From NCBI GenBank assembly GCA_023055425.1, contig JALGPY010000002.1, positions 141,171,927 to 141,235,926 on the forward strand: a DNA stretch of 64,000 nucleotides, in the 5' to 3' direction. Below, in pieces: positions 24,054-35,200 of the stretch. The notes beneath the pieces are model-generated. The model saw only the letters and a program-made list of their open reading frames with translations, was not told the DNA's origin and searched no databases. How positions within the stretch are numbered: the first letter of the stretch is position 1; every line of letters starts with the position of its first letter. A program made the position numbers and the translations under genes. Origin of the DNA: Linanthus parryae. Lineage: Eukaryota > Streptophyta > Magnoliopsida > Ericales > Polemoniaceae.

Positions 24054-26219
24054 TGAAACAACCCGAAATTTAGTTGCGTATTATAAGAATAAATATACAT
24101 GTTTTATGGTAATATAGAGTGTAAACTGAAATCTGAATACTGAAACTCAAAGCAAGCAATTTATGTTCACCTCTGTCAACTTGTCAAATTTGGTTACTAT
24201 TCTTTTCATATTTTCTTCCTATAAAAGCCATACACTTCTACGGATTCTCCACGACAACACTAGCAGAGACTTCAACTCCATAGCCACCGCCACCATCATC
24301 CTCATTGTCATCACCTACCCTCCCATCTCCAACACAAACACCACCTCCACCAACACAACGCCTTCACCTCGCCGGAAAACTCCATAGCAACCAAGTTTAG
24401 CTACTTTCCCGTGAGCTTCACGTAACCGCCTTGTTCACCAACACCACCAACGATCACCATTTGAGTCACGGTTACTACCAATCACTCCGTGACACTCCAA
24501 AGACTCATTTACAACTATCCGCAGAGACTCACAAGGTCCCAATAGCTCATTCCATTTCACCGCTCATTTTAGCGACAAATCAGTAAAACTTCATAACCTT
24601 ACTTCGCATTCAACATATTCTTACATATTCATGCTCACACACGTCTCAAGAGTCATCAATCTTAATTTGGTCCGGAACGTTATAAATCGTCGTAGCTAAT
24701 TATTTCATGTTTTGGGGTAGTAGTTGGCTTTTACAATTACTTCCAGTCAAATTTTTTAGGAATTAAACGCTCTAAAAAGAGCAAAGTTTGAAACTACCGT
24801 CCATATATTTTTACATAAAAATGATAATTAGTGTCCCGGGAACCACCCACGTCATTTTCATCGAAATCGGAAAAGTTAAAAAATAATGTTTTGTAATAAG
24901 GGGTAAAAGTGTCTTTTAAGTAACTAGCAACGACTATCTTTTGAGAATTTGATTACTTTAAGGATAAATGTGCAATTCCTACCCTACCCATACTTTACTA
25001 TAAATACAAGTGACTACCCTTGTTTTATTTTTATAAGTTAGTACTTGATTTGTAAACTAATGTTAATTAAAATTATGATTAGTGGTTAGTATATATATAT
25101 ATTAGAGTTAGTGAACTAAGATTAAGATTTGTAAACTAGTATTAGTTTGGTAATTAAGTAAACAATTAAAGATTAACTATGTTGGAAAACTAAAAAAATG
25201 TCCAAAGTATTAAATTAGAGGAACACTGTTAAGGTTAAGTAGGTCACGTGCCTAATCACCGCCGGATAATTAACTAGGATCAGCCCGCATAACATACACA
25301 TAATATTAGACACTTGCATATTAAACAATTAAGTGTTAATTAGGGTTTATCCTTATTTGTAGACACCGAGTTTACCGACGAAGGCTACGTCGAGTACATT
25401 TGAACCACAATCGGACGTGTAGGTGAGTTCGTAGGCTCAACCCTTACTCTCAAAACGCGTGTTTAATTAAAATGTCTCTACCTGCTTTGACTTGGATATC
25501 AAATTTTTTAAACTCATGTTTACTTATTACTTGTTGTTGCTAAATATTTCATTAATTGATCTCCATTCTTTTACACGTTCAAATTCAATAATTCGGTAAC
25601 TTAATATGGTAGACCAAGCGAAGCTTGGGACGTGAGTCGAAGGTGGCTCTATGAGTACCCCCGGGGCACATTGGCACAGGGTAAGGCTCTAGTACTACTC
25701 TCTTGGGACAAAAGCTTCCCTCGTAGGTGGTGTCGACACTTAAGGTCTAGGTGCCGAGGTGGAATCGGTTTGAACAAGCGAATTATTTTGCCGTCCACAC
25801 TGGATACGATATTAGTTATGGATCATCCCGATTAAATAATTAAATTGCTTTTCGAAATAACTTGTTGTGTCGTATTCTTGTTTACACATTGTGATACGTT
25901 CTCACTCAGTTTTCACTGACTTTTAAACTGTGGTGTCCTTGTTTTGTAAAACCACCACAAGAGAGGCCTACGCCGGGGATGGGAACATCGAGTACTAGTG
26001 AAAGCGTCATCTAGCCTAAATAAAGTAGTAATTTCACTGTTTCCGCTGTTTGTAAGATATTGGTTGCAATAACTCTGAACAAGGTTGTGAACGCTTTTAT
26101 GTATTAAAGTATGTTTTTCTGAATCCGAAGAAAAGATCCTTTTTCCTGATCATGGTGGGTAACTCTCCATGAGAAGGGCACGCCCAGACTTTCGGTAATG
26201 AAAATTTAGGGGTATTACA
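24054..26219 (-). mobile_element. Solo LTR inserted in copia gag
   Basis: The 2166-bp unit has TG..CA ends (minus strand TGTAATACCCC ... GGTTGTTTCA) and a perfect 5-bp target duplication GAGAT at 24049-24053 and 26220-26224. No internal region or second LTR is present, so it is a solo LTR left by LTR-LTR recombination. The TGTAATACCCC start is common among plant gypsy elements. An AT microsatellite lies near 25088-25105. Short frames inside it are chance. Confidence 0.93.
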
Positions 26220-26224
26220 GAGAT

Positions 26225-26720
26225 GGCACATTTTCCTTTGCCTTGAGAGCTAAATTATTGACACCTTCTGGTAGCTCTCCATCAACTTCATTCATAGTTA
26301 TTTCATGTGTAAGGAGTTTTCCTTGTAGGTCATCAAGTTGAAGAGATTATAGATCTTGAGCTTCATCAATAGAAGTAGTCTTTGGTTCCCATTTTTCTTT
26401 TGGAAGACTCCTCATAATCTTTCTAAAACCTTTTCTTCATTGGAAATATGTTCTCCCAATGAGTCAAGATTGTTGACAAAATCAGTGAATCTTTTGAACA
26501 TGTCTCTGATTGACTCATCTCCATTCATCTTGAATAGCTCATATTGCCTGAGATATATGTTGATCTTGGTTTGCTTGACTTGTATGGTTCCTTCAAAGTC
26601 ACCACATCCTTATCTCAAATCTCCTTGGCAGTCTTGCAACCTGAAATCTTGTTGACCTCATCTGCACTCAAAGCACAATTAAGAGATTCATAGCTTTATA
26701 ATTTTTGGAAAACTGTTCTA
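26225..26720 (-). pseudogene. Copia gag, N-terminal part
   Basis: On the minus strand a gag (UBN2-type) core is readable: 'TIQVKQTKINIYLRQYE', 'FKMNGDESIRDMFKRF', 'LDSLGE'. It includes frame breaks. It joins the zinc-knuckle part at 24053 once the solo LTR and one copy of GAGAT are set aside. Confidence 0.75.
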
Positions 26721-26981
26721 ACTCAGAAGCAGAGAGCGAATCTTCAATTTTGAGAGTTTTAATCCCATCATTTTGAGTTTAAAAAGTGTGAGGACCATTC
26801 TGTATGATAGTCCAAAGCTCTATGCCTTGATCAATGATGAGCATTTTCATCAAGGCTTTACAGTGGAAAAAATTGTCTCCACAGAAGAGAGGAGGTCTGT
26901 TCGTAGCTCTTCCCCGAGAGAAACCACCATCACCTACAATACTCATAATCACAACATGGTTAAATATATGCAGTGATACAA

Positions 26982-26993
26982 GATCTGATACAA
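26982..26993 (-). other. Primer-binding site of the SIRE-like copia
   Basis: Minus strand TTGTATCAGATC, three bases inside the LTR end at 26996. It resembles the initiator-Met PBS TGGTATCAGAGC with two differences. Confidence 0.6.
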
Positions 26994-26995
26994 AT

Positions 26996-28080
26996 TGAAG
27001 GGGTGTATAGTAGGCAGATACAGGATCAATACTCTAGAGGGGGGGGGTTGAATAGAGTATGCCAACTTTTGCTAAACTTGTAAGAAGAGTGGCTTCAAAA
27101 AGATTTGTAATGAGTAAAGAGTATTTCAAGGCCTTGAAATGAGTTTCAAGCCCTTGGAGTGAAAACATTTGAAGTAGAAAAGATAAGTTTATTTCAAGGC
27201 CTTGAAATGAAACGGTTTTGTTTGCTAGAGATAAGCTAAGTATTGAACTGAAAAGTAAATGCAAGAGAAACAAGATATATAGAGTTCAGTCAACTTGGAC
27301 CTACGTCTCTACCTCAGGGACTTGATCCCTGCAGGATTTTCAACTCAATTCTTATTAATCAATAGCTAAGCCCTAGATCTCAAGCACAGAGAGATACCTT
27401 ACTCTGTTACAGCTTGTGATTCTCTCTAACCTATATAGTATCTGCTCTAGCTAACTGATTAACTAATAATTCTCTATTGTTCATCTTGATCTATCCACGA
27501 GAATAAGAACTAGAAGTATTATCAGAATGATATACAGATAAAGCTCAGAATAGAAGAACACTAGAACTAAGTCTGCAGTGAGTATGCAGTGTTCTTCAGA
27601 TGCTTGGATTGAGAGAAATGGAACTTCTTTGTTGCTTGTCAATCCCTGAATGTGTTTGAGTGTCTCTGTGAATTTCTTTGTGTTTTTTTCTAATTCCTTC
27701 AGCAATTCTCGTTTTAAGCACCTAGTTTGAATTGAAGATCTTCATAATCTTCTCAACAAACTTTCCTGAAAGCTTGCTTCACATCTTGACTCTTCTAAAA
27801 GCTTCCTCCAACGGCTAGTTGCTCAGTATCTTCAAGGATACTGTCTTGAATTTGCTTAGGAGTAAGTTAGGAAGGTCTGGATCAAATCTGAATCACCACA
27901 GAATCATATCTACAGCTCAGTTTCCTCTTATGCATCATTCCTGTTTAGGAATTGATTCCTGCAAAATAGGCAACTGTATATCCCTGCAAAACATAGTCAA
28001 ACAGATGGATTAACGATAGTTTAAAATGTCAAAGTACTTTGTATTTCATCATCAAATAAAAATTGATCAAGCACAGGGGT
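26996..28080 (-). repeat. 5' LTR of the SIRE-like copia
   Basis: Aligns in reverse with 1-1075. It contains TTCAAGGCCTTGAA at 27125-27138 and 27193-27206. A poly-G run (about 27041-27049) marks the site where the plus-strand copy has CCCCC. The left border follows from the PBS. The right border is uncertain: a TG start at about 28080 fits, but related CTTGAA-rich DNA runs on to about 28210 and perhaps 28340. Confidence 0.7.
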
Positions 28081-28089
28081 TTAAGAGTT

Positions 28090-30923
28090 GAACTCAAGAT
28101 TAGAAACTCCCCCTAGGATTATGCATATAAAGCATAGTCAGTTTCAAAGCTTTGAAAGCTGTTTGAAGGCCTGGAAATAGACTAGCTATTTCAAGCCTTT
28201 GAAACTGATTTGAACTTAAAACACTCTAATTTATTTTCATTGTTTAAATGTAAACATGTAATTCTTAACCATATATATGTATAACTTTAAACATGAAATT
28301 CACAGTGAATGGTACTATTGTTTAATTCTCCGTGACAATCTCTGACTTACAGCTGCTAGATTTGGGAAGGATACAGCCATGAGCCACATCAGCTGCACAA
28401 ATTTGGATAACATAGTATAAGTTTTTCCATCTGATGTTAGAGGTCCGCAAGTTGGTTTTGGAGAACCCATCGCAGCGGCAACTATTATCCCACTGGCTCT
28501 CTCTCGAATGTTCGTTGGTGTCTGTGGTGCGTTAGCGCACCCGCCACAGTTTCGTTGACGCTCTATTGCAGGTGAAACAAGTCATGGTAAGATTACGTGA
28601 TGATCATGGTGTTTAATTCATTTTCGTGTTTTTCTGGGTTGAATTCTCTCCCTGAAAGAAGGCAGCTAATCTTCTTCTTTTTTTTAGGGGTAATTGTGTG
28701 ATGATCCAGGGAACCAGAAATTGCTACACTCTTATACCTACACGTGTCAAGGGTAAAAAAAAATATTTGATACGGGCACTGTTCATGTATGTGAACAATG
28801 AGGTATCACGTGCTGATGCCTCCCAATCACAAAGGCAAAAATGTTATCATGTTGGACTTTCATGTCAACGATACTATGGGTGGTAATGAGGTTGTTTTAG
28901 TTTTCACTTAAACTTCAGAATCTCTTATATTGTCAGAGGTATCTAAGCATAATAATTCTTTGTGGTAATGAACACAGAAAGATTCGTTGATGGAGATAAG
29001 TTTCCATGTATCTTTGTTGGTGATGAAAACAGCCCCAAATCAGGCCAGTTTTTGTTTGGCTTGGTTCTTATTTTGTATGCATATAATGGTGGTCAGGTCC
29101 CGCTGGAAAAATATATGTCTAGGACCGATGTCAGTGCCGATGGAAGAAGTGTTTGTCACACTTGATGGGATTGTAATTTTTACTTCAATGTTCAGTATGG
29201 TGCTTCTATTGGTACAGTCCGATAGGACTTCCTGATGTCAGGACTTCCAAAATAAATCTTATATTTTGTCATTGATAGCATGATCGTGTTGAAATATATC
29301 TTGGGTCATGGAAAAATGACTTAAAAGGTCTTTGTTCTATGTGAATTTATATTCCCCCCCGTTGGTTCGGCCACCGAAGCTCTCTATAGTCTCAAAATCA
29401 CTGATAGTCATCTAACAATTTTCCATTTCGATTTTCTTTTCAAGCCTTATAACAAAGTAGCAGTTAACATTTTTTGTGTAGTCGCACCCGCTGGTCATCC
29501 TGACATGCCTTCTTTTTGTGAATAAACTTTGTTCTCTGAAGATTTTGTGGCGGTTATTAATGAGAATTTTTGGCATTGGAAACAAATGTTTGTTCTACAA
29601 AGGTTTCATCTTAACAGAATGAAGGCTTCTCGATTTCGATATGGCATTGTTGTTATGGCTTCAACGAGTCAGATATTTGCCTTGAATCAGCAGGTACGCA
29701 TTATTTTGGTGCTTGCATACAGTACATATTTCAATATGTTACTTATTTGGTAATCTTATACTGGAATATTTTTGCGTTATATAGTTTAACTTTTTTCGTG
29801 GACCATGGGTTTCATTATTCAAGGCAAAATCAAATAGTTGAAATGTAACTATGGATAAACTCATAGCTTAACATACATTTTATAAACACAACTCACTTAT
29901 GCACTTACAGTATGGCAGTGGGATTCAGTGTCAGTACAAGGATCTCTTATTGGAGATATAATTGCCTCACAAGTTAGGAATGAAAAATAATTGTTTAATG
30001 TGTTGCTATTTCCAGTTTAAGTTGCAGTAAGCGCATTGGTCAGAAACGAAAATAGTTCTTATATCTTCTTTTCAAGGTTCCTTTTCAATCATTCTCATCA
30101 ATTTGGTACAAGGGATTTCTTCAATAGTTGTATAAACTAAGTTGAGAGCTTGATGTTCTGCACACCCGATATCTTCAAAAACCTTCAAGTTTCTCATGCT
30201 CAAAATCAATCACAGAACAGCGATGAATCTGACTTGATTTTGCTCTTGACTTGGGGCACCTCCAATCTTTGAATAGAGAGGCATCATCAGATAAGTTCAG
30301 ACCCTCTCCTCAGGATTTCCATATGTTTTTCATTTCCTTTAATTTTGTGAATTGATTATTATAATCTTCCGTAGAAAAAGAACAAGGAGAGCACCTTTCA
30401 TCAACAGTCATTGACCTGGGAGGAGATTGCTTCTAGCTTGAAAAATACGCTGGCAAAGCTTCCACAAGAATAGCTTTAATGTCGGAGGTAGTTTTAACTT
30501 CCAAATATTTAATCAGTCTCTTGTTTCATTGCCTATAGATGATTCTCCAATTTGCCTGCATTTATAATTCTGCATAATCATAGAAAGTGCAACTTGATAC
30601 CCCGAGCTTTACTGAGTAGTTCCCATCTTTAGTGAACCTACAACATAATCTTTCATGACATCTAGAAAATGGTAAAAGGATGTTTAAGATATGAGAAACT
30701 TCTTCTGTTGGAAATGCTCAGTGAGAACTTCTTTCTTCCATTATCAGTGATCATCAATCAGAGCGCTAACTTTAGTTTCATATGCAAGGTAGGAGTGTTG
30801 TATATTCTTCTACCACCACAAGTCGGTAAGTCTTTATATATGAGGATATTAGAACCATCTCCCACAATTAGTCGATAACCTTGAAAAACATTTGGCTTTG
30901 TTGACAAATAAAACAAATTCCCC
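28090..30923. other. Anonymous region with broken coding-like fragments
   Basis: No intact gene. About 28130-28210 still resembles copia-associated CTTGAA-rich sequence. At about 28715-28800 (plus) a frame reads 'RNCYTL' then 'KKKYLIRALFMY', reminiscent of the malectin-like domain of plant receptor kinases, but it ends within 62 codons. Other plus-strand fragments (28962-29165, 29529-29753, 30669-30878) have protein-like composition and some splice-like borders, but I do not recognise them. This may be gene debris captured by a DNA transposon or a dead host gene. Confidence 0.4.
28698..28886 (+). pseudogene. Possible malectin-like domain fragment
   Basis: The 62-codon frame contains 'NCYTL' and 'YLIRALFMY', close to the conserved core of plant malectin-like extracellular domains, in which this block precedes a 'GNYD' turn; here that position reads VNNE. 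Nothing else of a receptor kinase (transmembrane segment, kinase) follows in order. It is a fragment at best, recognised from memory only. Confidence 0.35.
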
Positions 30924-31549
30924 TGTGCACAAGAGATTCCGGCAGGGAGACCTCCGTGTACACCGTACGTAGTGGATCAGGGATCGCACAGGAAGAATAG
31001 GGGTGTGTGTAGGGAGAGAGTAAGTCAGTAGCAATGTCTGAGAGAGAGACAGAGGTTTGGCAGAGCTTCCGCGTATGGCAGTGTGTCCTCCTTTGTATGG
31101 AAAGGTTAACGATATATATATACTGGAGAACGTGACCGTTGTAGTGTGGTTAATGCGCCCATTAATGGCGGCTTAATTAGCTTAACCATAACGGCACGTC
31201 CGTCCGAGTATATAGGAACCGTTAGAGCACGTGGTGCGCGAGTACCGGAACCGTTACGAGGTTGACCGGGTTTGACCGGATTGACCGGGTTTATGGAGCT
31301 CGTGCCATAAATCTCTCAAAACAGTTACTAAAGGTCGCGCGCGGGCTTGGCTCGCACGCGACAGGGCTTACCCTAGCCTCCAAACCACAAAGTCCCTACA
31401 AGTCCCGTGCAGTGGTATGCGAGGGCTCTGTCTCGCAGCCCCCACATGGATCAGCTCGGCTGGTGATCCTGTGTGTGTGGAGCACAATATGGTGTGCTGG
31501 ATGGTTGCCACGTGGCCTAGATCTGCCATGTCATAAAGCAGTATCTACA
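30924..31549 (-). repeat. 3' LTR of the Tat element
   Basis: Minus strand TGTAGATACTGC ... CTTGTGCACA, 626 bp. Compared with 45992-46607 it carries one extra 10-bp unit in the repeat 'ttgaccgggt' near 31262-31290 and a T/A difference near 31393. A long open frame on the plus strand starting near 31262 is an LTR artefact. Confidence 0.97.
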
Positions 31550-31564
31550 TTAGCCCCCTTTCTG
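31550..31564 (-). other. Polypurine tract of the Tat element
   Basis: On the minus strand AGAAAGGGGGCTAA directly precedes the 3' LTR start TGTAGATAC. This is the expected place and composition. Confidence 0.8.
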
Positions 31565-32231
31565 CGTGTGAAGGCTCATAGCTGTATAGGCTTCCATGCG
31601 CGGAAACCAACATGCGCGTCGTCGCCACGCACCAATTCAAATACGGGTAGGTTCAGCCCCCGTGCGTGTCATTATGACCTAAAACCCCTAGAGTCGTGCC
31701 GTCTGACCTTTAGGGTTTTAGGCGTGACGTCAGCCCGTCCTGTGATTGCGCGACACGACGGTGACGGTTGCGATTCGACTACTGAAGGGACGCGACCCTT
31801 CATTCTTCTGGATAAATACCTTGTATCCCATCATTGCAAAGCATTACTTCTTTCTCTTAAAGTGAATGGTACCCGGAGATCTTCGAGAGCAGATCCAGAT
31901 AATCAATCACCAGTTCAGAACTGCAAATCGTATTCTCCAATTGTGTATATCCAAGCAAGCTTCAAGGAAACAAGGTTGGCCTCGTTTACTTTTGATTTAA
32001 AATACCAGTGTTTGCCTTGAATCGCGTTGAATCTGTAAATCCATGAAATTTGTGAAGAGGCTTTTGATCTCTGAACCCGCTTCGTTTTAATCTTTCAACA
32101 ATATCAACTCCCCAATTTCTGAAATTGGTACCGGAACTGTTTGCTTCGGTTTGCATAGATCTCAAATTCCAAAATTCAAACTGAAGTGTGGTGTGGTATT
32201 TCTCCCCCCTTTTTCTTGCCCTTTCGCAGGA
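31565..32231 (+). promoter_or_regulatory. Putative promoter and 5' leader of the antisense gene
   Basis: No protein is supported. A TATA-like ATAAATAC lies near 31813. A pyrimidine-rich tract followed by CAG ends at 32229, a good splice acceptor two bases before the ATG at 32232, suggesting a leader intron; a possible donor is AAG/GTTGGC near 31975. The neighbouring LTR read from its antisense side could also supply the promoter. The transcription start cannot be fixed by eye. Confidence 0.4.
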
Positions 32232-35200
32232 ATGGCCAAGACAAGAGTAACCAGACCCGTCAAGGAAGACGAAGAGATGCCGGAGCTTCCGCAGGCTCTG
32301 TGGCGTAAAGCCCCCTTTCTGGGTGGGAAGGATTTTTATCATGCGAGGGTGAAGGCGAAGAGGATGCCTGACCCTGTCCCGGCTGAGCAATTGCTGACGT
32401 TGACTCGCCCAGTTAACTCAGCCCTCCTCGAGTGGGTTGGTTCCGAGGATGTAGTCCGATTGGGGATCGAGAACGGGCACTTCCCGTATACTGCGATTTC
32501 TACTCAAGCGTTCGTCCAGAAATTGGACTACATGGATGAGTGGATTGACCACGTACTGGATCATCACGCCGAGACTCTTGATAAAGCCGGCATTTTTTTT
32601 GCTATCCGTGCTATGAAGGGTGCTGCCGTGAAGTTGGATCAGTCCATGCTTCTAGACCTTCTGTCCCGTTATTCGCCCGCGACTCACACATTTCATTTTG
32701 CTGAGTTCGAGGCTGCCCCCACGCTCGAGGACGTTCAAATGCTGTATGAGCTTTCCCCCATGGGCGAGGTGGACCGCTTGAGCCACTTGAGGACATCTGC
32801 TGAGATGGCCTTGTACGCGCAGATGGAGGAGTGCCTAGCAGAGGTAAAGAAAATCTCCACTCGGTGGACCACTACAAAGCCTCTTCCGAACTGGCAGCTG
32901 GTGGATACGTCTGCGAAGAATACCTGGAACAAGTGGTTGCAGTACTTCTTCCGAGACTATGCGAACAGCAGCATTACTAAGAAGCTTTTGAGCGAGGACC
33001 CGGAGGCCGAGAATTATGTAGAGGGCAAGGGTTATCATTTAACCCTTTGTGCCTTCCTCTGTGCTTGGCTGTCGAGGTATCTGATTGATGGTCATCCCCA
33101 TGACGGGGTCTTCTACCATGTGCTGCCACTTGCTGTAAGGCTCGCTCTTGGCCAGAGAGTCGCACTCGGACCCTTGGTCCTGGGGACGCTATATTACAGG
33201 CTGGATCAGCTGGTTCTGGCGATGAGGGAATCGCGTGGCCGCCTCGATGTTCTGACCTTTGTCAATATCAGCTTTTTGACAATGTGGGTTTTCGAGTGCT
33301 GGCCGTCTTATGCTCCAACTCCCCTCCCACTTGAGAAGTGGTGCCCCCCAGGCGAGACGGAGGCGCGCAACAGCGGAAGGGCTGCGAGATGGTTTGGAGC
33401 AAGCAACACCAAGTGTACTTGGAGTTTGATATGCGACAAACGAAAGGAGTTTACCGCCAGGCCCTATGCCACACGCGTTGAGAATGTACGGTGGTTTCCA
33501 AAGCTATACCCTTCCAAAGTTATGGTCTTGTCAGAAGACCTTCTCTTTGAAAAGGGGCCGCATTTCCACGAACGCTATCGTGACTTCTTCTGTTGGTGTC
33601 TGCGAGGCTCTCTTCCTGCCCTTGCAGAGCATATTCGTGAGCTCGCGCCACGGTATGAAAGACTTACGGTGGATGTTGACCCTACTCGGGTCTCTCCCCA
33701 GTTTGGTTTTGATGCGGTGGCCCCATCGATCTGGCCCCAGTCTATTATCAGAGGGTGCTACAAGCGTTTGCTGACAAAGGAATGCAAGACGGTCCTTATG
33801 AGCAATCTTCCCTTTGAGCAGCCTGCGGGGACTCGCAAGGGTGGTTGTTCCCAGAACTGGATCGCATACTGGGTTGCCCAGCAAACAAGGATCGAGCCGG
33901 AGGCGGCGGCGCAGCCAGGAAAGGCCCCCTTGATCAAGAGAAACTCTTTTCCGTTTCGCCCCAATTGCAGTTTGAGCGAGTCTGAGTATGGTTGCTACTC
34001 GCTGTGGGACCGCGAGAATCATTTGTGCCCCGATTTCATTCTGAAGGAGCAAGTCGACGCAATCAAGAAGGGTGACACGCAGGTCATCAAATATAGCAAG
34101 GCGTTTGCTGAGGTAAGCAATTTCCTTGTGTGCTTTGAGCCTTTTGATTTCCTCGCGCTGATGCTTTTCGTTCTGTATTGTTTAGTGTCATGTGCGGAGG
34201 TTCGCAGCTGGTGATCGCTCCAAATCGCTGGTGGACACCATTGTTGCCACTAGAAGAAAGGGGGATTCGTACCGGTTAGCATGGAGGATGGATGCCGAGG
34301 TCGAAACAAAAGTTCGCGGAGTCATGAACACTTTTGCTGACTCGCTGATAGACAACCCTCCGGCTCCGTCTCCTCCTAGAGATGACCCGTCCCCTCCAGC
34401 GACTGCGGCGCCGAGAGTGAAGAGACCTAGGCAAAAGGGAATTACGATTTCTTCCCCTAGGAGTGCTCCAGCTTCTCCTCCAGTGAGGTCCCTTTCCATC
34501 AAGGACAAAGGCAAGGGTCGTATGTCCAGCAAGGCGCGAAAAGATCTCGCAGTTGAGACTTTCGTTCCGTTCAACCAAGAGGAGGAAGAGAGACAGGAGC
34601 CCCAGGCAAGTGATGAAGAAGCAACAGTTGTGATGTGCGAGGAAGAATCAGGAGGTACTTCCGTCGCATCTCCTTGCCCTTTATCTAGACTTATTTGTAG
34701 TCCTTTTCTTTGAACCAAATATGTACTCGCAGATGATGATGATGAAGCCGTCGGTGGCCTTGTGGCCAAGAGGCAAAAGAGAGATGCCCATTCTGGCATT
34801 TCAGATGATCCTATAAGCGAGGATGTTCTTGCTGAATCCCGGAAGACAGCCGCGGAGGCTGCTGAAAGAAGAAGGCAGCGAGAGGAAGAGGAGCTCGAGC
34901 TTGTGAAACAGCGGAGCCTCGAGGAGCTGCATGTTGACGACTTAGTGCGTCCAGTTGGCGAGGAAGACGAGCTTCCCGAAGAAGTGGCTCCTCATGTGGA
35001 GGAGGAAGATGAGGTTCCTGGAGAGGACGCAGCAGAGCTAGAGCAAGTCCAAGCGGACTTCGCAGAGATCGCAGGTGGCGATAAAGGTGAGATCTTCAAT
35101 CTCGCAGTTACTTATAGAGATGTAATTGTGGGTGCGTTAAAGCACGGTGTGTCAAAGCCTGACATTCGCCGTTGGTTGGTAAGTAAATGTGGAGAACCCT

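Larger units (their letters stand above)
18382..28080 (-). mobile_element. SIRE-like Ty1/copia element, decayed, 3' end missing
   Basis: On the minus strand the order is LTR (about 28080 down to 26996), PBS, gag, protease, integrase, RT, RNase H, an extra ORF, then truncation at 18381 by the gypsy array. Domain order protease-integrase-RT-RNase H is diagnostic of Ty1/copia. The extra ORF beyond pol suggests the SIRE/Maximus lineage (inference). The gag is split by a solo LTR. The upper LTR border is unclear; similar sequence may continue to about 28340. Confidence 0.8.

Noticed and set aside
31262..32020. 252-codon open frame on the plus strand
   Set aside because: Most of it is Tat LTR, and the same LTR at 46299-46685 opens the frame again by chance. 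No domain, and it ends before the real antisense gene.
32151..32231. Earlier start for the antisense gene
   Set aside because: It relies on a TTG codon and reads through a pyrimidine tract and splice acceptor; the ATG at 32232 has better context.
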